Of a stretch of DNA of 15,870 bases, positions 1 through 5,994 are shown one piece after another. A model generated the notes under the pieces. It did not search any database. It saw only the letters and a program-made list of their open reading frames with translations, and was not told where the DNA came from. This DNA comes from Euryarchaeota archaeon UBA106 (GTDB lineage: Archaea > Thermoplasmatota > Poseidoniia > Poseidoniales > Thalassarchaeaceae): contig DAOJ01000095.1 in the NCBI GenBank assembly GCA_002502365.1, positions 1-15,870 of the forward strand, read 5' to 3'. The translations under genes and the position numbers were made by a program. Each line of letters starts with the position of its first letter. The first letter of the stretch is position 1.

Positions 1-93
1 TTGTTCTGGGTTATGTTTGCGGACTTCTACATATACGCATGCACTGACCCCTTCTTTGGTTTGAGTGACATTGTATTAATTGGGGGTCTATGA
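1..93 (+). CDS. Probable succinate dehydrogenase membrane anchor, C-terminal end (partial)
   Basis: An open frame runs in from the left edge and ends at TGA 91-93, directly followed by the ATG of the flavoprotein gene. The 30 visible residues are rich in hydrophobic and aromatic residues (FWVMFADFYIYAC near the start, IVLIGGL at the end), consistent with the end of a membrane protein. Anchor-flavoprotein-iron-sulfur is a known gene order for one class of succinate dehydrogenase operons, including an actinobacterial type, so a SdhC-like anchor is the natural guess. This is inferred mainly from position. No haem ligands can be seen in so short a piece, and it could be another membrane gene. Confidence 0.45.
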   Translation: MFWVMFADFYIYACTDPFFGLSDIVLIGGL

Positions 94-1944
94 ATGCGTT
101 ACGATATTTCCGAAGAAAGTTATACTACTCACGAACATGATGTAGTAATTATTGGAGCAGGTGGTGCAGGACTTAGAGCCGCTATAGCAGCGAGTCAAGA
201 GGGTGCAAGTGTCGCTTTAGTTTGTAAATCGATGCTTGGAAAAGCCCACACTGTAATGGCCGAAGGAGGCGCTGCTGCTGCTTTGGCAAACAAAGACCCA
301 AGAGATAGTTGGAAAGTTCACTTCCGTGACACTATGAAGGGTGGAAAATACCTCAATGATTGGAGAATGGCAAAGATCCATGCTCAACAAGCTCCTGATA
401 GAATCAGGGAACTCGAGACTTGGGGGGCTGTATTCGATAGAACCCCAAAGGGACTAACCAGTCAGAGAAATTTCGGGGGACATACCTATCCTAGACTGGC
501 TCACATCGGTGATGCAACAGGATTAGAATTGATTCGAACACTTCAAGAAAAAGGAGTTCACATGGGAATGGATGTTTTCATGGAATTCACTGTTCGAAGA
601 TTGTTCACCAATAATGGTGAAGTTACGGGTTGTTTTGCCTACGATAGAAACGATGGATCACTCCATCTATTCAAAGCGAAATCAATTGTTCTTGCAACCG
701 GTGGAATTACTCGATGTTGGGCGGTGTGCTCGGGTTCTTGGGAATACACAGGTGAAGGGCATGCTTTGGCATATTGGGCTGGAGCAGAAATAGGAGATAT
801 GGAATTTGTCCAATTCCATCCAACAGGAATGATTTGGCCTCCGAGTGTCAAAGGTATTCTCGTAACCGAGGGAGTAAGAGGAGAGGGTGGAATGTTGACC
901 AATTCAGAAGGTCAGAGATTCATGTTCGACTACATTCCTGAAATGTACGCAGATGAATTTGCAGATACAGAAAAAGAAGCCTTAGAATGGGTAGATGAGG
1001 TTATTTCCGGAAAACTAGCCACAAAGAGAAGGCCACCAGAATTACTTACGAGAGATGTTGTTGCTAAAGCAATCAACTCTGAAAGAGATGCAGGACGAGC
1101 AAGTGAACATGGAGGAGCTTACCTAGACATCTCTTGGAGAACTCCAGAGGATGTCAAGAAGAAACTTCCAGGAATGTATCATCAATTCAAGGAATTGGCT
1201 GCAGTCGACATCACGACTACAAAGATGGAGGTAGGGCCGACAGCACATTACGTCATGGGTGGAGTAAAGGTTCACCCTGAAACTCAGGAGTCGACCGTAA
1301 GAGGATTGTATGCTGCTGGAGAAGCCGCAACTGGATTACATGGTGCTAATCGACTTGGTGGAAATTCACTTAGCGATCTAATCGTTTTTGGAAAGATAGC
1401 TGGAGAACATGCTGCAGCAAGAGCAGAAAAAATCGATTCTTTTGCTGAAATACCCGATGAAGAAATTGCAGATGTGATTTCAGAAACCCTCGCTCCATTC
1501 GGTCGAGAAGGAGGAGAAAATCCCGCATCGGTTGTCGAAGATCTAAGGGAAATGATGCAGGAAAAGGTTGGGATTATTCGAACTGGAACTTTGCTTAATG
1601 AAGCTCTGAGCGACCTAGATGAACTTGAAAAGCGTGCAGCCATTACTAGCCCAGGTGGGTCGCGAATTTACAATCCAGGATGGCACCAAGCACTGGAATT
1701 GGGAGCCATGATAGACGTTTCACGAATGTGTGCACTTGCCGCGCTTCAGAGGGAAGAGTCACGTGGCGGACATACAAGAGATGATTTCCCTGAATCCGAT
1801 CACAAGCACTGGGGTAAAGTAAACAGTGTAATTACTCAAGGAAAAGACGGTTCAATGGAAATTGAGCATACAAGTTACCCGGCAATTGATGAAGAACTCA
1901 AAGCCCTTCTTGATGCCGACGACCTAGATCAGGAGGGCGAGTGA
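94..1944 (+). CDS. sdhA: Succinate dehydrogenase / fumarate reductase flavoprotein subunit
   Basis: FAD-bearing catalytic subunit of complex II, oxidising succinate to fumarate (or the reverse) on the cytoplasmic face of the membrane. The Rossmann motif GAGGAG is at residues 21-26. KAHTVMAEGG follows, with H52 the expected covalent FAD attachment site. Active-site motifs of the family are present: FHPTG with H242, GVRGEGG with R262, the TRD arginine R320, H385 in HYVMGG, and R420 in ANRLGGNSL. The length of 616 residues is normal. The gene starts immediately after a stop codon (TGAATG), with GGGGGT at 82-87 as a plausible ribosome binding site. It is followed after one base by the iron-sulfur subunit. 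The sequence alone cannot decide dehydrogenase versus fumarate reductase, but no anaerobic genes are nearby. Confidence 0.95.
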   Translation: MRYDISEESYTTHEHDVVIIGAGGAGLRAAIAASQEGASVALVCKSMLGKAHTVMAEGGAAAALANKDPRDSWKVHFRDTMKGGKYLNDWRMAKIHAQQAPDRIRELETWGAVFDRTPKGLTSQRNFGGHTYPRLAHIGDATGLELIRTLQEKGVHMGMDVFMEFTVRRLFTNNGEVTGCFAYDRNDGSLHLFKAKSIVLATGGITRCWAVCSGSWEYTGEGHALAYWAGAEIGDMEFVQFHPTGMIWPPSVKGILVTEGVRGEGGMLTNSEGQRFMFDYIPEMYADEFADTEKEALEWVDEVISGKLATKRRPPELLTRDVVAKAINSERDAGRASEHGGAYLDISWRTPEDVKKKLPGMYHQFKELAAVDITTTKMEVGPTAHYVMGGVKVHPETQESTVRGLYAAGEAATGLHGANRLGGNSLSDLIVFGKIAGEHAAARAEKIDSFAEIPDEEIADVISETLAPFGREGGENPASVVEDLREMMQEKVGIIRTGTLLNEALSDLDELEKRAAITSPGGSRIYNPGWHQALELGAMIDVSRMCALAALQREESRGGHTRDDFPESDHKHWGKVNSVITQGKDGSMEIEHTSYPAIDEELKALLDADDLDQEGE

Positions 1945-1945
1945 A

Positions 1946-2710
1946 ATGTCTGAAGAAGTTACATTCAGGGTATTTCGAGGAGTCGGAGATGCTCATGGCG
2001 AAGCTCTTGGAAAGATGGTCGACTATACCGTAGAAATGGATGAAGGAATGGTAGTTCTTGATGTGATACACAGAATTCAAGCCGAACATGCACCTGACCT
2101 CTCCTGCCGTTGGAATTGTAAGGCTGGAAAATGTGGTTCCTGCAGTGCCGAGGTAAATGGAATGCCTCGACTGATGTGTATGACTCGCATGGAAGACATA
2201 ATGGAAGAAACCCCCGAAGGTGAACCAATCACAGTCAAACCAATGCAGGCTTTCCCAATAACAAAAGATCTCGTCACAGATATATCTTGGGCTTATGAAA
2301 TGAATAAGAAAATGGTGCCAGTTAATGGACCAGAGGAACTTGACTGGGAATTCAAACAAGAAGAAGCGGATAGAATCCAAGAATTCAGAGCCTGTATAGA
2401 GTGCATGCTTTGTGTAAATACATGCCACGTACTTCGAGAACATCAAAAATTCGATGAATTTGCGGGCCCACGATTCTTTGTTAGACTCGCAGGCTTAGAA
2501 ATGCACCCTCTAGACACTGAAAATAGAATACCGGAAATCAAGGAAGATTTCGGACTAGGATATTGTAATATCACGAAGTGCTGTACTGAAGTTTGCCCGG
2601 CTGGAATCAACATAACAGATAATGCAATTATCCCATTGAAAGAAAGGGTCGTTACCGAATATTATGACCCTATAGCAATGATTGCTAGAAAGTTGGGATT
2701 GAAGACGTAA
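1946..2710 (+). CDS. sdhB: Succinate dehydrogenase / fumarate reductase iron-sulfur subunit
   Basis: Electron-transfer subunit linking the flavoprotein to the membrane anchor. The N-terminal ferredoxin-like domain carries the 2Fe-2S cysteines C58, C63, C66 and C78. The C-terminal domain has C150, C153, C156 and C217 for the 4Fe-4S cluster, and C160, C207 and C213 for the 3Fe-4S cluster. This is the same spacing as in E. coli SdhB, and all ligands are present. The length of 254 residues is normal. The start is supported by GGAGG at 1932-1936, nine bases upstream and inside the end of sdhA, so translation of the two subunits is probably coupled. A perfect hairpin follows the stop codon. No further sdh gene lies downstream, so any anchor must be upstream. 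Confidence 0.95.
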   Translation: MSEEVTFRVFRGVGDAHGEALGKMVDYTVEMDEGMVVLDVIHRIQAEHAPDLSCRWNCKAGKCGSCSAEVNGMPRLMCMTRMEDIMEETPEGEPITVKPMQAFPITKDLVTDISWAYEMNKKMVPVNGPEELDWEFKQEEADRIQEFRACIECMLCVNTCHVLREHQKFDEFAGPRFFVRLAGLEMHPLDTENRIPEIKEDFGLGYCNITKCCTEVCPAGINITDNAIIPLKERVVTEYYDPIAMIARKLGLKT

Positions 2711-2719
2711 TCGAATTCA

Positions 2720-2754
2720 CCCGTCCGCGCATTCACCAAGTCATCGCGGACGGG
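2720..2754. terminator. Perfect 10-bp GC-rich hairpin after sdhB
   Basis: CCCGTCCGCG (2720-2729) and CGCGGACGGG (2745-2754) are exact reverse complements around a 15-base loop. The element lies ten bases after the sdhB stop, in the gap between sdhB and the convergent MC1 gene. It is followed only by TTTA rather than a long T tract, so it may be a transcript-end or RNA-stability structure instead of a classical terminator. It could serve both strands. Confidence 0.6.
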
Positions 2755-2762
2755 TTTACGTA

Positions 2763-2806
2763 AATCAGCGCAGATAGTCCGAATCAGCGCACTCTGAGTA
2801 AATCAG
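2763..2806. repeat. Short direct repeats at 19-bp period
   Basis: AATCAGCGCA occurs at 2763-2772 and 2782-2791, and the first six bases (AATCAG) recur at 2801-2806. The starts are exactly 19 bases apart each time. The third copy overlaps the MC1 stop codon. In the same stretch CTCTGA (2792-2797) and TCAGAG (2803-2808) form a small stem around the end of MC1. A chance origin is possible because the units are short. Confidence 0.4.
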
Positions 2807-3063
2807 AGGTGCTTGATGCCGGACTTCTTCACGTTGGCCTTCTTGATCTTGTCGGGAAGCCATGCTGGACCATTCGCAGGTTTTGGGACCATTGCGGTCG
2901 AACCTGTGAACATGTGCACCTTATTCGTACCGCGCTCGCGCAGTTGAATATCGGTGTGACCACGTGTAGCTGCTTTCAGAGCGGCGCCGCGAGGTTGCTT
3001 GCTTACAAACACCTGAGCAGTATCCTTTCCGCCTTCCATCAACACGAAGTATTTCTTAGACAT
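2803..3063 (-). CDS. MC1-family chromosomal (nucleoid) protein
   Basis: Small basic DNA-binding, DNA-bending protein of the MC1 family, an abundant chromatin protein of several euryarchaea. The 86 residues match the known family pattern throughout: YFVLMEGGKD at the start, KQPRGAALKAATRG near residues 23-36, LRERGTNKVHMFTG, then PAWLPDKIKKANVKKSGIKHL. Known MC1 proteins are about 93 residues long, so this is full length. The start is fixed by a near-perfect ribosome binding site nine bases upstream. The protein is expected to be made in large amounts and to bind DNA without strong sequence specificity. It is transcribed away from the stand-alone RAM-domain gene upstream on the same strand, but the 130-base gap suggests its own promoter. 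Confidence 0.9.
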   Translation of the reverse strand: MSKKYFVLMEGGKDTAQVFVSKQPRGAALKAATRGHTDIQLRERGTNKVHMFTGSTAMVPKPANGPAWLPDKIKKANVKKSGIKHL

Positions 3064-3120
3064 TTAATTATCCACCTCCGCAAAGGCGGCGACTCGGGGA
3101 GATTATGAAGTTTGAGGCTA
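3064..3120 (-). promoter_or_regulatory. MC1 leader with strong Shine-Dalgarno
   Basis: Read on the minus strand, GGAGGTG (3079-3073) lies nine bases before the ATG and is complementary to the usual archaeal 16S rRNA 3' end. Just upstream CCGC and GCGG (3086-3089 with 3078-3081) can form a 4-bp stem with a 4-base loop that covers the first two G of the site. AT-rich stretches further upstream (around 3115-3124) could hold the TATA box, but I cannot place it firmly. Confidence 0.6.
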
Positions 3121-3193
3121 ATAATCGCAATACTGCGCCGCTGTAGGTACCTTTTCAGAAAATCCATCATACTTTCTTGAGCAGAAAAATAAC

Positions 3194-3427
3194 TCATAAT
3201 TCAGCACAAGCAAGGGTCTTTGTGTTTAGAACACCGTCAATCGAACGTATATTATCGACCACCAACCGAGCGATAACTCCCATATTTTCTGCCTCGATTT
3301 TTACAATTAAATCATGATCTCCAAATAATAGATTTGCATCTACCACGAATGGTAATTCTGATGCGGCGTTGAATACGTCATATTCAGCGCCAGGTTCGAC
3401 ATTGATTAGCACATACCCGACAGACAT
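3194..3427 (-). CDS. Stand-alone Lrp/AsnC ligand-binding (RAM) domain protein
   Basis: Seventy-seven residues matching the RAM domain of the Lrp/AsnC family: MSVGYVLINVEPG at the start, then LFGDHDLIVKIEAE and VVDNIRSIDGVLNTKTL. Stand-alone RAM proteins without the DNA-binding helix-turn-helix are common in archaea and bind amino acids or other small ligands as oligomers, sometimes modulating full-length Lrp proteins. The ORF can be extended to 3550, but the extra 41 residues do not resemble the family and would overlap the divergent macro-domain gene. The ATG at 3427 is therefore chosen. I see no clear Shine-Dalgarno, so the transcript may be leaderless. A T-rich ATTTTTCT after the stop (minus strand, about 3190-3183) could end transcription. 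Confidence 0.8.
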   Translation of the reverse strand: MSVGYVLINVEPGAEYDVFNAASELPFVVDANLLFGDHDLIVKIEAENMGVIARLVVDNIRSIDGVLNTKTLACAEL

Positions 3428-3533
3428 TGCATTGGGTCCGAATAGGTCCGTGTGAATGAACCCTTTGCCAACCAAGAAGTTAGTGAATTGACCAACGAAG
3501 AGGTGAAAGAGGGCGGCCTCCTCTCGCACTTGT

Positions 3534-4175
3534 ATGGCGGAGACTGTCATTGTCCGACAATGTCAATATGGTGACGTTCGAGTTCTCTATGGGAACATTC
3601 TACGCGTAGAAGGTGACCTTCTAGTAACAACCGCCAATAATCGCCTAGCTGGAAGAGAAGGCCTAGATGAAAAAATACACCAGAAAGCGGGACCAGAACT
3701 ACGAGAGTTCTGTCATGGGATTGCTGTTGAAAGGCGTAAGGAAAATCTTCAACCATGTGGAGTTGGAGAAGCGGTTACAACACCAGGTTTCAATCTACCT
3801 TTCGATAATTTGGTTCATGTGGTAGGTCCAGATTGTCGAAGACCCAATCAAGACGAGTTCAGGCGTGATTTACTCAAGCAATCATATGCCTCAATGTTTG
3901 AACAAATTGAGAATGTAAAGAAAAGAAAGACCTTGGTAATGCCTCCAATTTGTATGGATGTTTTTGCATACCCTCACAGAGAAGGTGCTAGAATGACTAT
4001 GGAAATTGTACTAGCATGGATGGATGAAGGTGAGGACCCTGGAGTTGACCAAGTTCTAATCGTAACAGATGACAATAATTTCCTAAATAACATGAAAACT
4101 GTTTATCGGGAATCAGAAGATAGATTTCCGGGTGTTGATCAAACCCGAGCATATAGGCGTGGTAAGTATCTTTGA
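3534..4175 (+). CDS. Macro-domain protein (divergent ADP-ribose-binding type)
   Basis: Residues about 18-55 follow the macro-domain pattern: a GNI segment, then DLLVTTANN (the NAAN-like motif with the conserved second Asn), then a loop and DEKIHQKAG. Residues about 77-100 carry GEAVTTPGF and LVHVVGP, the second conserved block. Macro domains bind ADP-ribose or its derivatives, and some hydrolyse ADP-ribose from proteins or nucleic acids. Two key places differ from the usual form. The GDI aspartate that contacts adenine is Asn, and the glycine-rich loop GGGGVD reads AGREGLD. At 213 residues it is a single-domain protein. It is divergent from the RAM gene and convergent, with a 10-base gap, on the RNase H-fold gene. 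The family call is good; the ligand and activity are uncertain. Confidence 0.75.
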   Translation: MAETVIVRQCQYGDVRVLYGNILRVEGDLLVTTANNRLAGREGLDEKIHQKAGPELREFCHGIAVERRKENLQPCGVGEAVTTPGFNLPFDNLVHVVGPDCRRPNQDEFRRDLLKQSYASMFEQIENVKKRKTLVMPPICMDVFAYPHREGARMTMEIVLAWMDEGEDPGVDQVLIVTDDNNFLNNMKTVYRESEDRFPGVDQTRAYRRGKYL

Positions 4176-4185
4176 TTGGTGAAAT

Positions 4186-4938
4186 TTAGCGATCGAGACT
4201 ATCGATGTGTAATTTAACCGCCTCTGGAAGGGTAAATCTTCCAACAGCAACGGCCCTAGCGAGCTTGGAAGGAATTGTCAATCTTCCTTCAGAGATATAT
4301 CGGCTTCTCCTTTGAATCTCCCTTATTTCACCATCAGTAGGGATAACCTGTAGTCGCTGAGTAACAGGAATTCCCTCTTTTCTACAAATTGAACGAGCTG
4401 CTAAGACATGATCGTGACGCGAACCGATTGATGTTGATTTTTCATCAACAAATTGAACCGATAGGCCTCTTGCTAAGCAAACATTGGCAATTCGAGATGA
4501 AATGGTCGGTGCACCGTTACCAATTCTAACTACCGATTCGGGTGGATTAAAATCATTTAGAATTGCCATGATTTGGTCGACAGTAGCATCAACCGATTCC
4601 ATTTGAACACAGCCAGCATGTCGTCCGTCTGCAATCCAAGATAGACCCGGACGTGGACCTGGATCTATCCCGAAACAAATTCTTTGAACTTTTTCACCAA
4701 TGGTAATTCTATTGATTATCGAACCGATTACCGAATCTATTTCATCCACTGTGCAGCCTATGCCACGTTCATCTTTGGTTTTACCAACCTCATCATGTGA
4801 TGCAATCCAGAAATTTACTCGATTAGGCACAGGATGATCGGGGTCTATTTGCGTATGAGAAATTCCTGAATCTCTTAATCGGTTCAACAATCTGTAGGCT
4901 AAGCGGAAATCTTCAGTCCTCACCGCTACCTCAGCCAC
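4186..4938 (-). CDS. RuvC/YqgF-like RNase H-fold protein with archaeal N-terminal domain
   Basis: Two-part protein of 250 residues. Residues about 1-80 form an N-terminal domain beginning AEVAVRTEDFRLAYRLLNRL, and I do not recognise its function. Residues about 86-185 look like an RNase H fold of the RuvC/YqgF class: GIDPGPRPG with D92, a middle strand VVRIGNGAP, VDEKST with E166 (compare the VDE-LT motif of YqgF), and DHVLAARSI with D176 at the place of the last catalytic acid. Such proteins are metal-dependent nucleases, including Holliday junction resolvases and RNA-processing enzymes. The substrate here is unknown. The start is GTG, and no ATG lies upstream in the frame before a stop. It is divergent from the Hjc resolvase gene, with 166 bases between. 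Confidence 0.65.
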   Translation of the reverse strand: MAEVAVRTEDFRLAYRLLNRLRDSGISHTQIDPDHPVPNRVNFWIASHDEVGKTKDERGIGCTVDEIDSVIGSIINRITIGEKVQRICFGIDPGPRPGLSWIADGRHAGCVQMESVDATVDQIMAILNDFNPPESVVRIGNGAPTISSRIANVCLARGLSVQFVDEKSTSIGSRHDHVLAARSICRKEGIPVTQRLQVIPTDGEIREIQRRSRYISEGRLTIPSKLARAVAVGRFTLPEAVKLHIDSLDR

Positions 4939-5104
4939 GGTGTTGCTGCAATCAACTCCGTCTTCAATCGTTCCTATTTTCGCATCACAATTTCTTTGAA
5001 TTTAGCAAATTTAGATTGACGACATCGGGTTGTTTGGTAAACATCAAAACGGTACATTAGTGATTAATCTCAAGCGATGTCGTCAAGAACCCTGACAATG
5101 CGCT
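4939..5104. promoter_or_regulatory. Divergent intergenic region of the RNase H-fold and hjc genes
   Basis: This 166-base AT-rich gap must hold the promoters of both genes. On the minus strand two CTAAAT elements (5013-5008 and 5005-5000) are possible TATA-like sequences for the RNase H-fold gene. On the plus strand the palindrome GATTAATC (5062-5069) is a possible AT-rich promoter element for hjc. Neither start has a convincing Shine-Dalgarno. A long inverted repeat covers the right half of the region. Confidence 0.45.
5016..5086. repeat. Perfect 12-bp inverted repeat with 47-base spacer
   Basis: TTGACGACATCG (5016-5027) and CGATGTCGTCAA (5075-5086) are exact reverse complements. Inside the spacer TGTTT (5031-5035) and AAACA (5039-5043) form a second perfect stem with a GGT loop, and GATTAATC (5062-5069) is a self-complementary 8-mer. 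The right arm ends 18 bases before the hjc start codon. The whole could be paired operator half-sites, a structured RNA leader, or a DNA cruciform. Confidence 0.7.
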
Positions 5105-5698
5105 ATGCACATGACTGGGGTCTACGAACGCGAATTACGCTCGGTGCTCGCAGGTGAGAGGAAGGGAGTGGTTGCAATTACTCGCTCTTGCACAGAAGTT
5201 GAGCGAGCACGGGCGATGCAGGTATGTCAACGCCCATTCTTAGTTGTGAGAGCGCCAGGTAGTGGTTCCGAAGGTACTGGGGATATTCTCGCCCTTAGAG
5301 GAGATATGTGCATGCCAATTGAAGTAAAATCTTCAAAAACAGACAAAATCTATCTTTCTGGTCGTACTAAAGATCAGTACGATGCTCTGAAAAGCACCGG
5401 TGAGAAATGCGGCCTCCAGCCGCTGTATGCCTTTCGACTTAAGGGGGTAAGAGGAGATAGTTGGAGAGTGATGAAAGTTCCAGTAGATGGGCTAACAGGA
5501 AAACTTCGAGTACTTGCAAGAAGTATTCCAAATGTACCTCTAACTCGAAATGGTGCGCCATACTTGAATTGGCACGAGGGAATGCCATTGCATAGATTCC
5601 TAGCATTAATCAGTAGATCAGACGGTGCTCGTAAAATCAATACTCAATTGAGTGCTTCTGAATTAACTGACCAAATTCTTGAATCTGGCAGAACATGA
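5105..5698 (+). CDS. hjc: Archaeal Holliday junction resolvase Hjc, with insertion
   Basis: Structure-specific endonuclease that cuts four-way DNA junctions during recombination and fork repair. The nuclease signature is complete: YEREL with E8, GDILAL with D60, and IEVK with E73 and K75, matching E9, D33, E46 and K48 of Pyrococcus Hjc. KIYLSGRTKDQYDAL then follows, as in the family. At 197 residues it is much longer than the usual 120-140. About 20 extra residues lie between helix 1 and the first strand (roughly residues 20-45), and the C-terminal part is extended past residue 140. Two near ATG codons exist (5105 and 5111) and either could be the start. An inverted repeat lies just upstream. 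The neighbour in the opposite direction is another nuclease-like gene. Confidence 0.85.
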   Translation: MHMTGVYERELRSVLAGERKGVVAITRSCTEVERARAMQVCQRPFLVVRAPGSGSEGTGDILALRGDMCMPIEVKSSKTDKIYLSGRTKDQYDALKSTGEKCGLQPLYAFRLKGVRGDSWRVMKVPVDGLTGKLRVLARSIPNVPLTRNGAPYLNWHEGMPLHRFLALISRSDGARKINTQLSASELTDQILESGRT

Positions 5699-5717
5699 GC
5701 CTTCCAGTTATGGCGTA

Positions 5718-5912
5718 CTAATCAAGCGGCTCTGATTTTCCAGCTAGTCTTGACTCGACATTTGTTAGTTGAGATTTAGCGAGGATGACGTCACTACGGA
5801 TTTCATCCATTCTTGCCTGTTTTAGCAATCTAGCAACAGCTGATGTATCACGACGAAGGGCATCTAATTCACGATTTTTTTTTCGTTCTGCCACATCCCC
5901 TTGGCTTGTCAT
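5718..5912 (-). CDS. Small helical protein of unknown function
   Basis: Sixty-four residues, strongly charged, with no hydrophobic membrane segment. The sequence (VAERKKNRELDALRRDTSAV early, then ARLLKQARMDEIRSDVILA) suggests one or two amphipathic helices, possibly a coiled coil. I do not recognise the family. It is convergent with hjc (19-base gap) and divergent from the site-2 protease gene. No Shine-Dalgarno is visible, but CTTTACTA about 20-27 bases upstream of the ATG on the minus strand could be a TATA box for a leaderless transcript. The codon after the start region includes an A7 run (T8 on the plus strand, about 5876-5883). It is short enough that a chance ORF cannot be excluded. 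Confidence 0.5.
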   Translation of the reverse strand: MTSQGDVAERKKNRELDALRRDTSAVARLLKQARMDEIRSDVILAKSQLTNVESRLAGKSEPLD

Positions 5913-5994
5913 AACTAGCCGAATTGGTCTCTAGTAAAGTCAGTTGTGGATTTAGTTACGAGGATTCAAGAGGAGTGGGCAACGGGGGAGGTAT

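Noticed and set aside
1284..1643. Long antisense reading frames inside sdhA, the helicase and other genes
   Set aside because: They lie fully inside well-supported genes on the other strand or frame, and their translations show no family motif.
3428..3550. N-terminal extension of the RAM-domain gene to an upstream start
   Set aside because: The 41 extra residues do not resemble the family, overlap the divergent macro-domain gene, and the RAM pattern begins exactly at the internal ATG.
5016..5086. tRNA or other known small RNA in the 71-base inverted-repeat element
   Set aside because: The length fits, but there is a 12-bp end stem, no T-arm GTTC-like motif and no D or anticodon arm. I see no known RNA family.
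5876..5883. Frameshift at the T8/A8 run in the small helical ORF
   Set aside because: The reading frame continues without a stop on both sides and keeps a consistent charged helical composition.
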